From DASWJZ01 sp038211615 (GTDB lineage Bacteria; Pseudomonadota; Alphaproteobacteria; Rhizobiales; Afifellaceae): 64,000 nt of DNA. The position numbers were made by a program, and so were the translations under genes. The DNA lies in NCBI GenBank assembly GCA_038211615.1, contig JBBQVL010000011.1, forward strand, positions 13,890 through 77,889. The letters run 5' to 3'. The notes below the pieces were generated by a model that had not been told where the DNA came from, did not search any database, and saw nothing but the letters and a program-made list of their open reading frames with translations. Position 1 is the stretch's first letter. The number at the start of each line of letters is the position of its first letter. Below, one piece after another: positions 43,712-52,735 of the stretch.

Positions 43712-46700
43712 CTATTCCAGCCGCCCGGCTGCGTGGGCGAGCATGGTGTAAACCTTGCCCGTATCCGAGGTCAGGTACATCCGCGACACCGTCGGATCGG
43801 AATCGTCCTTCGACACTTGGCTGAGCAGCCGCTCGAAATCGCCGATGTAATTGTCGACGGCCTTCTTGAAGTCGCCGTCGCGCTCGTACTTCTTGCGCAA
43901 CTCGTCGAAGGTCTTCTGCCCCTGCAGCGTATAGAGCCGCTTGGTGAAGACGTTCCGCTCACCGCGCTTGTAGCGGTCCCAGAGATCGACTGAGGCTTCG
44001 TGGTCGATCGCCCGGGCGATGTCGATGGAGAGCGAGTTCAGCGACTCCACGACCTGCGCCGGAGAGCGCTTGCCCGCGGGGCTCGGCGGCGCTTCAGCCA
44101 CGGCCGCCGTCTCGGGACGCGTGGCCTCGGCGGTTTCGCTGGACGACGCGCGCCGCAACAGGTCGGCGACCCAGCCGCGTGCTTCGCCGTTCTTGCCGCG
44201 CGGCTTCACCGCGACCGGCGCGGGGTTCGGCGCGGACATTGCCTCGGCGACACTGTCCACGGCCGCGGCGCCGCTCGGGCGTCCGAACGGCTCGGCGGCC
44301 GGCGGGCTCGCGCTCGCCGTCGGCCTCGCCGCTGGCTCCTGCTGCCGCAAGGCCGGCTGGATGGCCGGTCCGGCGGCCGGGGGCATCGCCGGCGCTGCGG
44401 CGCGCGGTGCGCTCTCGCCCGTGCTGCGCGCCACGATCTTCGACAGCTCGTTGATGGCGTCGATCTGCTCGGCGATGGCGCGGCGCATGGCAGTACTTGC
44501 CTCGATCGCCTCGGCCGGCATCTCCAGCACGCCCTTCTGCAGCTCGTCGCGCGTCTGGCTGAGCTCGGTCTGCATCTGCTGCGCCGCCTTTCGCAGCTCG
44601 TCGGCAGTTGTTGCGAAGCGCCGCGTTGCCTCGGCAACAGCCTGTGTCACGTCGCTGACGAGGCTCCCCGTCGCGGCACGCAGCTCGTCGCTCGTACCGC
44701 GTGTAGCCTCGCGCACGCGCTCCTCGAGAGCGAGGCGCGCCGCCTGCACGCCTTCCATCGCGCGCTGGCCCTCGCTCACCGCGGCAAGGCGCATCGTCTC
44801 GAACTGGCCGATGGCGTTGCGCGCCGCCTCCTCGGCCCGCTCGCCCAGCGCCTCGTTCAGCGCCGAAACCCGCTTCTCGGCGCTGGTCAAAGCTTCCGCC
44901 AGCACGCCGGAGGAGCCGCTCGCCGCCTCTTCGGTGACGCGGCTCAGCGCCTCGGCCACTTCGGCGATGCGCTGTTCGGCGACGCGGAGCGTCTCGCCGA
45001 TGCGGCTCGATGCGCTGCGTGTCGATTCCTCGGTGACGCGACCAAGGCTCTCGCCGAGCCGGAAGAGGTCGGAGGAGAGGGTGGCAATCTGCTCCTGCGC
45101 GGAGCCGAGCCGCTCGGTCATCACATCGCCGGCGCGCTTCGTTGTCTCCTCGGCACGCTCGCGCACCACCGTGGCGACGTTGGTAATGCGGGCTTCCGCG
45201 GTTCCGAGCGTCTCGGAGAGCAGCGTGGTGAGCCGGTTCAACCGGCCCTCGACGGCTTCCGTCTGCTGCGCAAGGCCGGCGCCGATCGCCTCCAGCGCCT
45301 CGCGCCGTTCGGCGAGGCCGGCCTGCATCAGCTCGTTCGTCTCGGTCAGGCGGCTGTTCACGTCGGTCAGCGATTCCGTCTGCGTGCCGAACTGCGAGGC
45401 CATCGCCGCGATATCGCGGAGCACGTAGGTGGAGACATCACGGAGCGTCTTCACCTGATCCGACAGCATCGCGTGCGACTGGCCGGTGTCGCGCGCCGCG
45501 GAGGAGAGCGCATCGCGGAGCGTGCTAACCTGCACCGTTAGGGTCGACTCGATACTCGCGAGCTGGTTGGCGGTGTGGCCAAGCACCGTCTGCAGTTCCT
45601 GGTTGGCGCCCTCGAGGCGTCCGACCATCTGCTGCACGTCGGTACGCACCTGCTCGTTGGTGCCCTCCATCGCGTCCATGATGGAGCGGGTCTGCGAGCC
45701 GAGCGTCTCCAGCAGGCTGCGGACGTTGGCGTCGAGCGCGGCGGCGGACTGCTCGCCCTGCCGGCCGATCGTGTCGACCACGTTCTTGCCATGGCCGACC
45801 AGCTCTTCCACCAGCCGCTCGCGCCGCTGGTCGAGGTCGTCGAGCAACGCGCGGGTGTTCGTGGCGAAGCCTTCCGAGATCCCCTTCGAACGCCGGTCGA
45901 CCCCGTCAAGAAGCGCGCTGCTGCGCGTATCGAGCGCGGCGAGGAGGGCGCGGGTGTTGGTGTCGAAGCCGTCGGCCACGCTCTTGGTGCGCGTGTCGAC
46001 GCCCGCGAGCAGGGAGCTGCTGCGTGTATCGAGGGCGTTGAGCAGGGAGCCTGTCTGCGCGTCGAGCGCGTCGAGGAGCGTGCTGGAGCGCGTGTCGAGC
46101 AGGCTGTCGAGGTCGGCATGCCGGGCCTGCAGGGTGGCTTGCAGCACCTCGGTCCGCTCGTTCAGCATGTCGCTCGTGCCCGTGAGAGTCGATTGCAGCG
46201 AGTTGGCGCGGTCGCTGAAATCGCTTTCCAGGGTCAGCAGCCTGTCGCCGAAGCCCTGGTTGATCTCCATCATCCGGTTGGCGATCGTCTCGGTCAGGTC
46301 ATGCGTGCGGATCTGCAGCTGGTCGCCGAGCGTCTGCAGCCGGCTGTCGAGCGCGGCCGACATCTCGCTATGGCCGTCATGGAAGGCCGCCGCCATTTCG
46401 CGCGTCCGCGCGACGAGGGTCTCGCTGATCTGGCGGGCGCGGGTGTCGAGCGTGGAGTTGATGCGCTCCAGCCGGTCGTCCAGCGTGTTGGCGAAGCCGT
46501 CGGCGCGCTGCGCGAAGTTGTGCGTGACCTCGCCGATGCGGGCGGTGACGCGGTTCTCGAAGCCCGAGAGACGTCCTTCGACGGCGATCTCGATGGTGCT
46601 GGCGGAGGCGGCGAGGCGGATGGCGGCGGCCTCGGCGCTCTCGGAAAGCCGGCTCTCGAAGCCGGTCAGGCGTGAATCGAGCGTCTCGCCGATCTGCGCG

Positions 46701-49700
46701 ACGCGCGTATCGATGAGCGAGCCGAGCGCTGCGCTGCGTTCGCTGAGGGTCGAGGCGAGCGCGCCGCCGCGGTTGTCGAGCACTTCGGAGATGCGCTCGA
46801 TATTCCCCTCGATCTGCTGGCGCAACTCTGCGCCGCGCGAGGAAAGCTCGGCGGAGGCGGCATCGCCGGTCTTGGCGATCACGTCCTTCAAGCCGGCCAT
46901 CTCCTCGCGGATGCGCGAGGCCGTGTCGCGTCCCGAGCCCTCGAACCGCCCCTGCGCATCCTTCAGCGTCGCTTCCACGACGCCCATCTGCTCGCCGATA
47001 TGGGCGGCGACCTCGCGGCCGGATGTGCTCAGGCGTTCGTCGGCGAGCGCCAGCGCGGCCTCGATCGAGCCGAGCTGCTGCACCACGTTTCCGGCAATCC
47101 GGTCGCCGGAATTGTTGAGCCGGTCGTTGGCGCGCGCCAGCCGGCCTTCGACGCTCTCCACCTTGTCGTCGATGTTGGCGGCGATGCGGTCGCCGGTCGA
47201 GGAGAACCGGTCGTTGGCCGATGCCAGCGCGGCGTCGATCGAGCCGATCTGCCGGTTGATGTCGCCCACCAGCTTCTCGGACGAGAGTCCGAGAGTCTGG
47301 CTGGCGGAGACCATCGCGCCCTCGATGCGCTCGACCTGCATGCCGACGTCGAGCGACATGTCGACGCCGGTCTTCTGGAAGCGCTGGTTGGCCGATTCCA
47401 GGGCCGAATTGACGAGCTCGATCTGCCGCTCGATGTTTCCGGAAATCTTCAGGCCGCCCGCATCGAGCTGCACGCCGGCGGTCGCCAGGGCGCCCTCGAC
47501 GCGCTGCACCTGGCTGCCGATCTCGACGGTCATCTCGGCGCCAGCGCCGCGGAAGCGCTTGGTAGCCGCCTCAAGCGCGCCGTTGACGGCCACCACCTGC
47601 CGCTCGATATCGCCCGAAATCTTCACACCGCCCGCATCGAGCTGCGAGCCGGCACTCGCCAACGCACTCTCGACGCGCTGCACCTGGTTGCCGATGTCGA
47701 CCGTCATCTCGACCCCGGCCCCGTGGAAGCGCTTCGTGGCGGCTTCGAGAGCGGTATCGACTGCCGCGATCTGCCGCTCGATATCGCTCGAAATCTTTGC
47801 TCCGCCCGCGTCGAGCTGCACGCTGGCCGTTGCCATCGCTCCCTCGATGCGCTGCACCTGCGTGCCGATGTCGAGCGTCATCTCGATGCCGGCGCCCTGG
47901 AAGCGCTCAGTCGCAGCTTCAAGCGCGGTATTGACCGCCTCGATCTGCCGTCCGATGTCGCCGGCGATCTTGGTGCCGCCCGCGTCGAGCCGTTCGCCGG
48001 CAGCCGCGACGGCGCCCTGCACGCGCGTCACCTGATTGCCGAATGCGTCGATCACGGTGTTCGCGGTCTTGCTCATCCGCTCGTTGGAGGAGGAGAGGGC
48101 AGCCTCGACCGCGCCGGCATGGCGGTTGATGTCGCCGATGATGCGGCTGCCGGCGGAAGCGAGCGCCCCGTCCACCGCGTCGATCTGGTTGTTGACCTCC
48201 ACGACGAGCTTTTCGCCGGTCGTGTCGAGGCCCTGCTTCGCCATCTCGACGGAAGTATCGATGAGCGCGATCTGGGCGGCAATTGCGGCGCCCACCTCGT
48301 CACCGGTCTGCCGGAACCGCTGGTCGGCGGCGAGCAGCGAGTTGTCCACCGCCGAGAGCTGACGGTTGAGGTCGCTCACGAGCCGATCGCCCGAGGCTCC
48401 GAATTTCTGGTTGCCGAATTCCACGGCTGCATCGATGCGTTCGATCTGCCGGCCGATATTGCGCTCCGCGTCCGAGCCGATCGCGTTGAAGCGCTCGCCC
48501 GCCGCGGCGAGGTCGCCCTCCGCCACTTCGATCTGGTTGCGCAGCGTATTCTCCACCGCGCGGCCGGTTTCGACGAGCCGGTCGTTGGCCGAAACCAGGA
48601 TGGACTCGGCTTCGTTGATCTGCCGGTCGAGCGAGTCGACGACGTTGCGTCCGGTGCCGTCGAGCCGGTCGCCGGCCGCGACGAGGGCGCTCTGCGCTTC
48701 CTGCAGCTGCGAGCTCATGGCGCGGGCGACGGTCTGCCCGGTCTGGCCGAGATGCTCGATGACTGCCTTCGAACGCGCTTCCAGCGCCGTGTTGACGATC
48801 TCCGCCGCCCGCTCGATGCGGCCGGTGGTGCTGTCGGCCTGGTTGGAGACGAGGTCGACGATCTCCTCGGCCCGCTTGCCGAGCCGGCTGACCAGCGCCT
48901 CGCCATCGACCGTGACGGCGTTGTAAATCTTGTCGCCAGCGGCCTGGAAGCGCTCGATCACCGTCCCGGCGCGGTCGGTCAGCGTGGTGTCGAGGCGGTC
49001 CTGCGCCTGCCGCAGGCGGACGTCGATCTCCTTGGTCTGCGCCGCCATTGCGTCGGCGAAAGAGCTGCCGGCCTCGCGCATCTGCTGGGTGGCGTCATGA
49101 CCGCTCGACGCGACGCTGCGTGACAGGGTGTCGCCGGCCTGGTTGATTTCGTCGATGAGATCGACGCCGCGCTGCGAGAACGCGTCGAGCGTCCGGCCGC
49201 TCGATGTCTCGAGCCGCGTCAGCAGGTCGTCGCCGCGCGCCAGGAGTGAGTCCGTGAAGCTTTCGCTTGTCACGGTGATGCGCTCGAGCAGGGTTTCGGC
49301 GCGCTCCGAGAATCCGTCGGAGAGGCTGCCCGTCGTGCGGCTCAGGCGATCGACGAGGACGTCGCTGTTCTCCAGGAACGTCTCGGAGACGCTGGCGACC
49401 GCGTTGTTCAGCCGCTCGACCAGCAGGTCGCCGCGATTGATGATGGTGTCCGAGAGCTTGTCGCCGGCTTCGTTGATGCGGTGGAATAGATTGTCGCTGC
49501 GCGTGGCGAGGAGGTTGACCACCTGTTCGCCGGTGTCGCCCAGCGTCTGCGTGATCGCCTGGCTGCGGCCGGAGAGCAGGTCGGAAATGCGCTTCGCGGC
49601 GGCGTCGGCGGCGACCGCGATCTGGTCGGTGATGCCGGCGAGATCGGCGGAGAAGGAATCGTGCGAGCCGCGGATCGCCTGGCGGACGCGCTCGGCGTTC

Positions 49701-50500
49701 TGCACGATCGCTTCGCGCTCGGTGACGAGCTCGTCGATCAGCCGGCGCACGCGGAGTTCGTTGTCGGTGTAGGAGCGTTCGAGCGAGGCGACTTCGTTAT
49801 GCACCAGCACTTCGAGTTCGCTCGCCCGGGCAAGCGCGCGCTCGATGCCGTCGCCCATGGCCGCCACTTCGCGGCGGATGGCCTGGCTGACGGTGACGAC
49901 GGATTCCTTGGCGATGTTCTCGGGCTCGGCGAGGCGGAGCGCCACTTCGGTCATCGTGCGCGACACCATGCGCATCTCCTGGCCGCGCCAGACGAGCACC
50001 GCAATTCCCCAGAAGAGCAGGATCGGTCCGAGGATGCCGATTGTCAGGCCGAGCAGGTGCGGGGAGGAGCGGAAGCCCTCCGCGCCGATGTTGGCAATCT
50101 CGTCGCCATAGACGCTGAAGCCGAAGGAAATTCCGAGGCCGGCCCAGGCGAGCGTTACGAGCAGGGCGACCCAGAACGGCGTGTAGGAGGGGCGGCGCTG
50201 CAGCGCGTAGAGCAGATTGCCGACCGAGCGCACGTCGTCATTGGCGGCGCGCCTGGTGCGGGTTCGCTCTTTGCGTTCTGTGGCAGGACGGTTCCGATCC
50301 TGGCCCGCTTCGGCGCCTTCCTCGGCCGCCGCGTTGTGCCGCGCCGTTGTCGGCGCACCCGTCCCTATCGCCATCCTCTTGACCTTCTGTGCAACGCCTG
50401 CCGCTGGCGGCTTGGAGCCGCCCTTGAAGTCGATTTTCAGCGCCTCTTCCACTGCGTGGACGGCGGAATCTGTCGTATCGGACTTTCGGAACTTACTCAT
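43712..50500 (-). CDS. Giant coiled-coil polar-growth protein, GPR/RgsE-like
   Basis: 2262 residues from the ATG at 50500. A basic cytoplasmic N-terminus is followed by two membrane helices (about residues 109-131 and 149-171) and then almost only helix. Residues 598-1199 hold twenty 29-residue repeats plus one 22-residue copy, each starting Q[IV]xxxExAL; four of the double units are nearly identical at DNA level. About residues 1262-1613 are some 32 hendecads of the type TLDTRSSxLLx. A proline/alanine-rich linker precedes a conserved C-terminal domain (about 2120-2262). This layout matches the growth-pole ring protein GPR of Agrobacterium and RgsE of Sinorhizobium, which build the polar growth scaffold. 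Similar giant proteins are often called kinesin-like or apolipoprotein-like. Confidence 0.85.
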   Translation of the reverse strand: MSKFRKSDTTDSAVHAVEEALKIDFKGGSKPPAAGVAQKVKRMAIGTGAPTTARHNAAAEEGAEAGQDRNRPATERKERTRTRRAANDDVRSVGNLLYALQRRPSYTPFWVALLVTLAWAGLGISFGFSVYGDEIANIGAEGFRSSPHLLGLTIGILGPILLFWGIAVLVWRGQEMRMVSRTMTEVALRLAEPENIAKESVVTVSQAIRREVAAMGDGIERALARASELEVLVHNEVASLERSYTDNELRVRRLIDELVTEREAIVQNAERVRQAIRGSHDSFSADLAGITDQIAVAADAAAKRISDLLSGRSQAITQTLGDTGEQVVNLLATRSDNLFHRINEAGDKLSDTIINRGDLLVERLNNAVASVSETFLENSDVLVDRLSRTTGSLSDGFSERAETLLERITVTSESFTDSLLARGDDLLTRLETSSGRTLDAFSQRGVDLIDEINQAGDTLSRSVASSGHDATQQMREAGSSFADAMAAQTKEIDVRLRQAQDRLDTTLTDRAGTVIERFQAAGDKIYNAVTVDGEALVSRLGKRAEEIVDLVSNQADSTTGRIERAAEIVNTALEARSKAVIEHLGQTGQTVARAMSSQLQEAQSALVAAGDRLDGTGRNVVDSLDRQINEAESILVSANDRLVETGRAVENTLRNQIEVAEGDLAAAGERFNAIGSDAERNIGRQIERIDAAVEFGNQKFGASGDRLVSDLNRQLSAVDNSLLAADQRFRQTGDEVGAAIAAQIALIDTSVEMAKQGLDTTGEKLVVEVNNQIDAVDGALASAGSRIIGDINRHAGAVEAALSSSNERMSKTANTVIDAFGNQVTRVQGAVAAAGERLDAGGTKIAGDIGRQIEAVNTALEAATERFQGAGIEMTLDIGTQVQRIEGAMATASVQLDAGGAKISSDIERQIAAVDTALEAATKRFHGAGVEMTVDIGNQVQRVESALASAGSQLDAGGVKISGDIERQVVAVNGALEAATKRFRGAGAEMTVEIGSQVQRVEGALATAGVQLDAGGLKISGNIERQIELVNSALESANQRFQKTGVDMSLDVGMQVERIEGAMVSASQTLGLSSEKLVGDINRQIGSIDAALASANDRFSSTGDRIAANIDDKVESVEGRLARANDRLNNSGDRIAGNVVQQLGSIEAALALADERLSTSGREVAAHIGEQMGVVEATLKDAQGRFEGSGRDTASRIREEMAGLKDVIAKTGDAASAELSSRGAELRQQIEGNIERISEVLDNRGGALASTLSERSAALGSLIDTRVAQIGETLDSRLTGFESRLSESAEAAAIRLAASASTIEIAVEGRLSGFENRVTARIGEVTHNFAQRADGFANTLDDRLERINSTLDTRARQISETLVARTREMAAAFHDGHSEMSAALDSRLQTLGDQLQIRTHDLTETIANRMMEINQGFGDRLLTLESDFSDRANSLQSTLTGTSDMLNERTEVLQATLQARHADLDSLLDTRSSTLLDALDAQTGSLLNALDTRSSSLLAGVDTRTKSVADGFDTNTRALLAALDTRSSALLDGVDRRSKGISEGFATNTRALLDDLDQRRERLVEELVGHGKNVVDTIGRQGEQSAAALDANVRSLLETLGSQTRSIMDAMEGTNEQVRTDVQQMVGRLEGANQELQTVLGHTANQLASIESTLTVQVSTLRDALSSAARDTGQSHAMLSDQVKTLRDVSTYVLRDIAAMASQFGTQTESLTDVNSRLTETNELMQAGLAERREALEAIGAGLAQQTEAVEGRLNRLTTLLSETLGTAEARITNVATVVRERAEETTKRAGDVMTERLGSAQEQIATLSSDLFRLGESLGRVTEESTRSASSRIGETLRVAEQRIAEVAEALSRVTEEAASGSSGVLAEALTSAEKRVSALNEALGERAEEAARNAIGQFETMRLAAVSEGQRAMEGVQAARLALEERVREATRGTSDELRAATGSLVSDVTQAVAEATRRFATTADELRKAAQQMQTELSQTRDELQKGVLEMPAEAIEASTAMRRAIAEQIDAINELSKIVARSTGESAPRAAAPAMPPAAGPAIQPALRQQEPAARPTASASPPAAEPFGRPSGAAAVDSVAEAMSAPNPAPVAVKPRGKNGEARGWVADLLRRASSSETAEATRPETAAVAEAPPSPAGKRSPAQVVESLNSLSIDIARAIDHEASVDLWDRYKRGERNVFTKRLYTLQGQKTFDELRKKYERDGDFKKAVDNYIGDFERLLSQVSKDDSDPTVSRMYLTSDTGKVYTMLAHAAGRLE
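47339..48034 (-). repeat. Four 174-bp direct repeats inside the GPR-like gene
   Basis: Unit borders are 47339-47512, 47513-47686, 47687-47860 and 47861-48034. The word CCGCCCGC recurs at 47454, 47628, 47802 and (with one change) 47976, exactly 174 bp apart. Each unit encodes 58 residues, two 29-residue repeats (LDAGG...IxxDIERQI, then ALEAATKRF). They are highly alike and could change copy number by recombination. Confidence 0.92.
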
Positions 50501-50870
50501 GTACCACTCGCCTCGTCCGTACTCGAAACACATCGGACTCGCTGCCGCGGAGCGGCAGGCGACGGCATTATGAGCGACGTCACGCTCGTACGCGCGCGAC
50601 TTCGCTCATGGTCTCGTCAGCCGTCTTTCAACCTCGTTTCCGGTCTGGCCCGACCGGAAGAAAGGATGAAAGCCGACCGCCGTTTGGTCCGCCTCCCCGC
50701 GCTTGTCCAAGCGTGATTGTAGTGCCACACTGTCACGGTTAAAAGGAAAAAACCTTACCGACTGGGCGTTGTGCAATAGAAATGCGGTTTGCGGTAAAGG
50801 CCTGGGGGGGATCACGAAAGTGAAGTCTCAGTTCGAAAATCCAGTCGAATATCGCGAGCGAATCACCTGA
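50501..50870. other. 370-bp divergent promoter region of gpr and hpt
   Basis: No gene was recognised. A hairpin CCGGTC-TGGCCC-GACCGG lies at 50640-50657. The part nearest the hpt gene (50730-50780) is AT-richer (GGTTAAAAGGAAAAAACC), a likely promoter area. No confident operator was seen. Confidence 0.45.
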
Positions 50871-51197
50871 ATGCCTACGCCTCCCGTCCCGCTGTTCGAC
50901 ACTGCGCAGCTCAATCGACACACGAAGGGCAATGCCCGCCTGCAGGTCGAAGTGCTCTCGCTCTTCGTGGGTGAGGTGGAGCGTCTCATCCGCCAGGTGG
51001 AGGACGCCCCCGACCCCCAGGTGCGAGGCGATCGGCTGCGCGCCGTGATCGGCGTGGCGCGCAATATCGGCGCCTCGCGGATCGCGCAGGCGGCGCGCGG
51101 GCTGGAGACCCAGATCGCCGACGACACCCCGGATCTGACGCCACTCAAGAGCGCTGTTTCCGAAACGCTCGCCTTCATCCAGCGGACCGGCGGCTGA
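50871..51197 (+). CDS. Hpt-fold protein lacking the phospho-acceptor histidine
   Basis: 108 residues, a four-helix bundle of the histidine phosphotransfer type (FDTAQLNRHTKGNARLQVEVLSLFVGEVERLI). The conserved motif HxxKGxARxxGA is changed to RAVIGVARNIGASRIAQAARGLE: glycine, arginine and NIGA are kept, but the phosphorylated His is Arg and the Lys is Ile. It therefore probably binds receiver domains or scaffold proteins without phosphotransfer. It is divergent from the GPR-like gene, a neighbourhood often seen in rhizobia. Confidence 0.7.
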   Translation: MPTPPVPLFDTAQLNRHTKGNARLQVEVLSLFVGEVERLIRQVEDAPDPQVRGDRLRAVIGVARNIGASRIAQAARGLETQIADDTPDLTPLKSAVSETLAFIQRTGG

Positions 51198-51341
51198 GGG
51201 AATTCGTGCCGCGCGCTTTGCCGCCCTCGAACGGAGGCTCGCACACCTAGCGCCCCCCGCTTGACTCGAACTATCCGCAGTCTACATCCCTTCCCCTTCC
51301 TCCCACCTTTGAGCCGCGCAATCGCCCGGCCCCGGAGCAGC

Positions 51342-51662
51342 ATGGCGAAAATCACCTATATCGGAGCCAACGGGACCCGCTACGAGGTTCAGGCTGAAAA
51401 CGGCTCCACCGTCATGGAGAACGCCATCCGCAATGCCGTGCCGGGCATCGAGGCGGAATGTGGCGGCGCCTGCGCCTGCGCCACCTGCCACGTCTACGTT
51501 GACGAGGAATGGCGGGCGCTCACCGGCGAGCCCGAGCCGATGGAAGAGGACATGCTGGATTTCGCCTTCGAGCTGAAGCCGAACTCCCGGCTCTCCTGCC
51601 AGATCCACGTCACCGACGAGCTCGACGGGCTGGTCGTGACCGTTCCGCCGCGCCAGGCCTGA
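51342..51662 (+). CDS. 2Fe-2S ferredoxin, adrenodoxin type
   Basis: 106 residues. The cluster ligands lie in CGGACACATC (C-x5-C-x2-C spacing) with the fourth Cys in RLSCQIHV, as in adrenodoxin/putidaredoxin-like ferredoxins. The acidic GEPEPMEEDMLDFA helix is the partner-docking site. It passes electrons to cytochromes P450 or Fe-S assembly. The next gene, a ferredoxin reductase, lies 31 bp downstream. The start at 51342 gives the usual length. Confidence 0.95.
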   Translation: MAKITYIGANGTRYEVQAENGSTVMENAIRNAVPGIEAECGGACACATCHVYVDEEWRALTGEPEPMEEDMLDFAFELKPNSRLSCQIHVTDELDGLVVTVPPRQA

Positions 51663-51693
51663 CCAAAACACCTGAAGAGAGTTCGATTTCGCG

Positions 51694-52719
51694 ATGAGTT
51701 CCAACTACGCCGAAACGGATGTCGTGATCGTCGGGGCGGGGCCGTGCGGGCTCTTCGCCGTGTTCGAGCTTGGTCTGCTCGACCTGAAATGCCATCTGAT
51801 CGACATCCTCGACCGACCCGGCGGCCAATGCGCCGAGCTCTATCCGGAGAAGCCGATTTACGACATTCCGGGCCTTGCGAGTGTCTCCGCACAGGGCCTC
51901 GTCGACAATCTCATGGAGCAGATACGGCCCTTCGGCCCGCAGTTCCATTTCGGCGAGATGGTGACCGGGCTGGAACGCACGGACGAGGGTTTCCTGGTCA
52001 GCACCGACAACGACACAAAGATCAAGTGCAAGGTTGTCGTGATCGCCGCCGGCGGCGGCTCGTTCCAGCCGAAGCGGCCGCCGATCCCCGGCATCGAGGC
52101 CTATGAGGGAAAGAGCGTCTTCTATTCGGTCCGCCGCATGGAGGATTACCGCGACCGCGACATCGTCGTCGTGGGCGGAGGGGATTCGGCGCTCGACTGG
52201 ACGTTGAACCTGCAGCCGCTCGCCAGGAGCCTGACGCTGGTGCACCGGCGTCCGGAATTCCGCGCCTCGCCGGACAGCGTCAACAAGATGTTCGCGGCGC
52301 ACGAGGAGAAGAAGCTCGGTTTCCAGGTCGGCCAGGTGATGAGCCTCGAAGGCGCCGACGGGGATCTGTCGGCGGTCATCGTCAAGGGGCCGGAGGGCAA
52401 CGTCCGTCTGCCCGCCACGCGCCTCCTGCCGTTCTTCGGCCTCACGATGAAGCTCGGCCCGGTGGCGGACTGGGGGCTGAACCTCAACGAGAACCGCATC
52501 GACGTGGATACGGTGCGTTTCGAGACATCGCAGCCGGGCATTTTCGCCATCGGCGACATCAACTACTATCCCGGCAAGCTGAAGCTTATCCTCTGCGGCT
52601 TCCACGAGGGCGCGCTGATGGCGCAGGCGGCCAAGCGCATCGTCAGCCCGAACGAGCGCATCGTGTTCCAGTACACGACATCTTCGACCAGCCTGCAGAA
52701 GAAGCTCGGCGTCGCCTGA
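51694..52719 (+). CDS. Ferredoxin-NADP reductase, thioredoxin-reductase-like type
   Basis: 341 residues. The N-terminal FAD motif VVIVGAGPCGLFAVFELG and the NADPH motif IVVVGGGDSALDW are both intact. GIFAIGDINYYPGKLKLILCGFHEGALMAQA is the C-terminal FAD block. The CxxC redox pair of thioredoxin reductase is absent, and the TTSSTS tail matches the ferredoxin-NADP reductases of Rhodopseudomonas and Bacillus. It reduces ferredoxin, most simply the adjacent one, with NADPH. Confidence 0.95.
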   Translation: MSSNYAETDVVIVGAGPCGLFAVFELGLLDLKCHLIDILDRPGGQCAELYPEKPIYDIPGLASVSAQGLVDNLMEQIRPFGPQFHFGEMVTGLERTDEGFLVSTDNDTKIKCKVVVIAAGGGSFQPKRPPIPGIEAYEGKSVFYSVRRMEDYRDRDIVVVGGGDSALDWTLNLQPLARSLTLVHRRPEFRASPDSVNKMFAAHEEKKLGFQVGQVMSLEGADGDLSAVIVKGPEGNVRLPATRLLPFFGLTMKLGPVADWGLNLNENRIDVDTVRFETSQPGIFAIGDINYYPGKLKLILCGFHEGALMAQAAKRIVSPNERIVFQYTTSSTSLQKKLGVA

Positions 52720-52730
52720 GCGACGCCGAG
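52705..52730. terminator. 11-bp hairpin spanning the ferredoxin-reductase stop codon
   Basis: CTCGGCGTCGC-CTGA-GCGACGCCGAG is a perfect 11-bp stem with a 4-base loop. The loop holds the stop codon. It lies between convergent genes and probably acts as a bidirectional terminator, although no T-run follows. Confidence 0.65.
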
Positions 52731-52735
52731 GCGGC

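Noticed and set aside
47339..48034. CRISPR-like regular repeats
   Set aside because: The 174-bp units are contiguous coding repeats in one frame with no spacers.
45486..48035. Plus-strand open frame of 849 codons (and another at 47000-49123)
   Set aside because: Antisense shadows of the repetitive GPR-like gene. They are rich in Ser/Arg or Asp/His runs with no family-like segment and exist because high GC suppresses stops.
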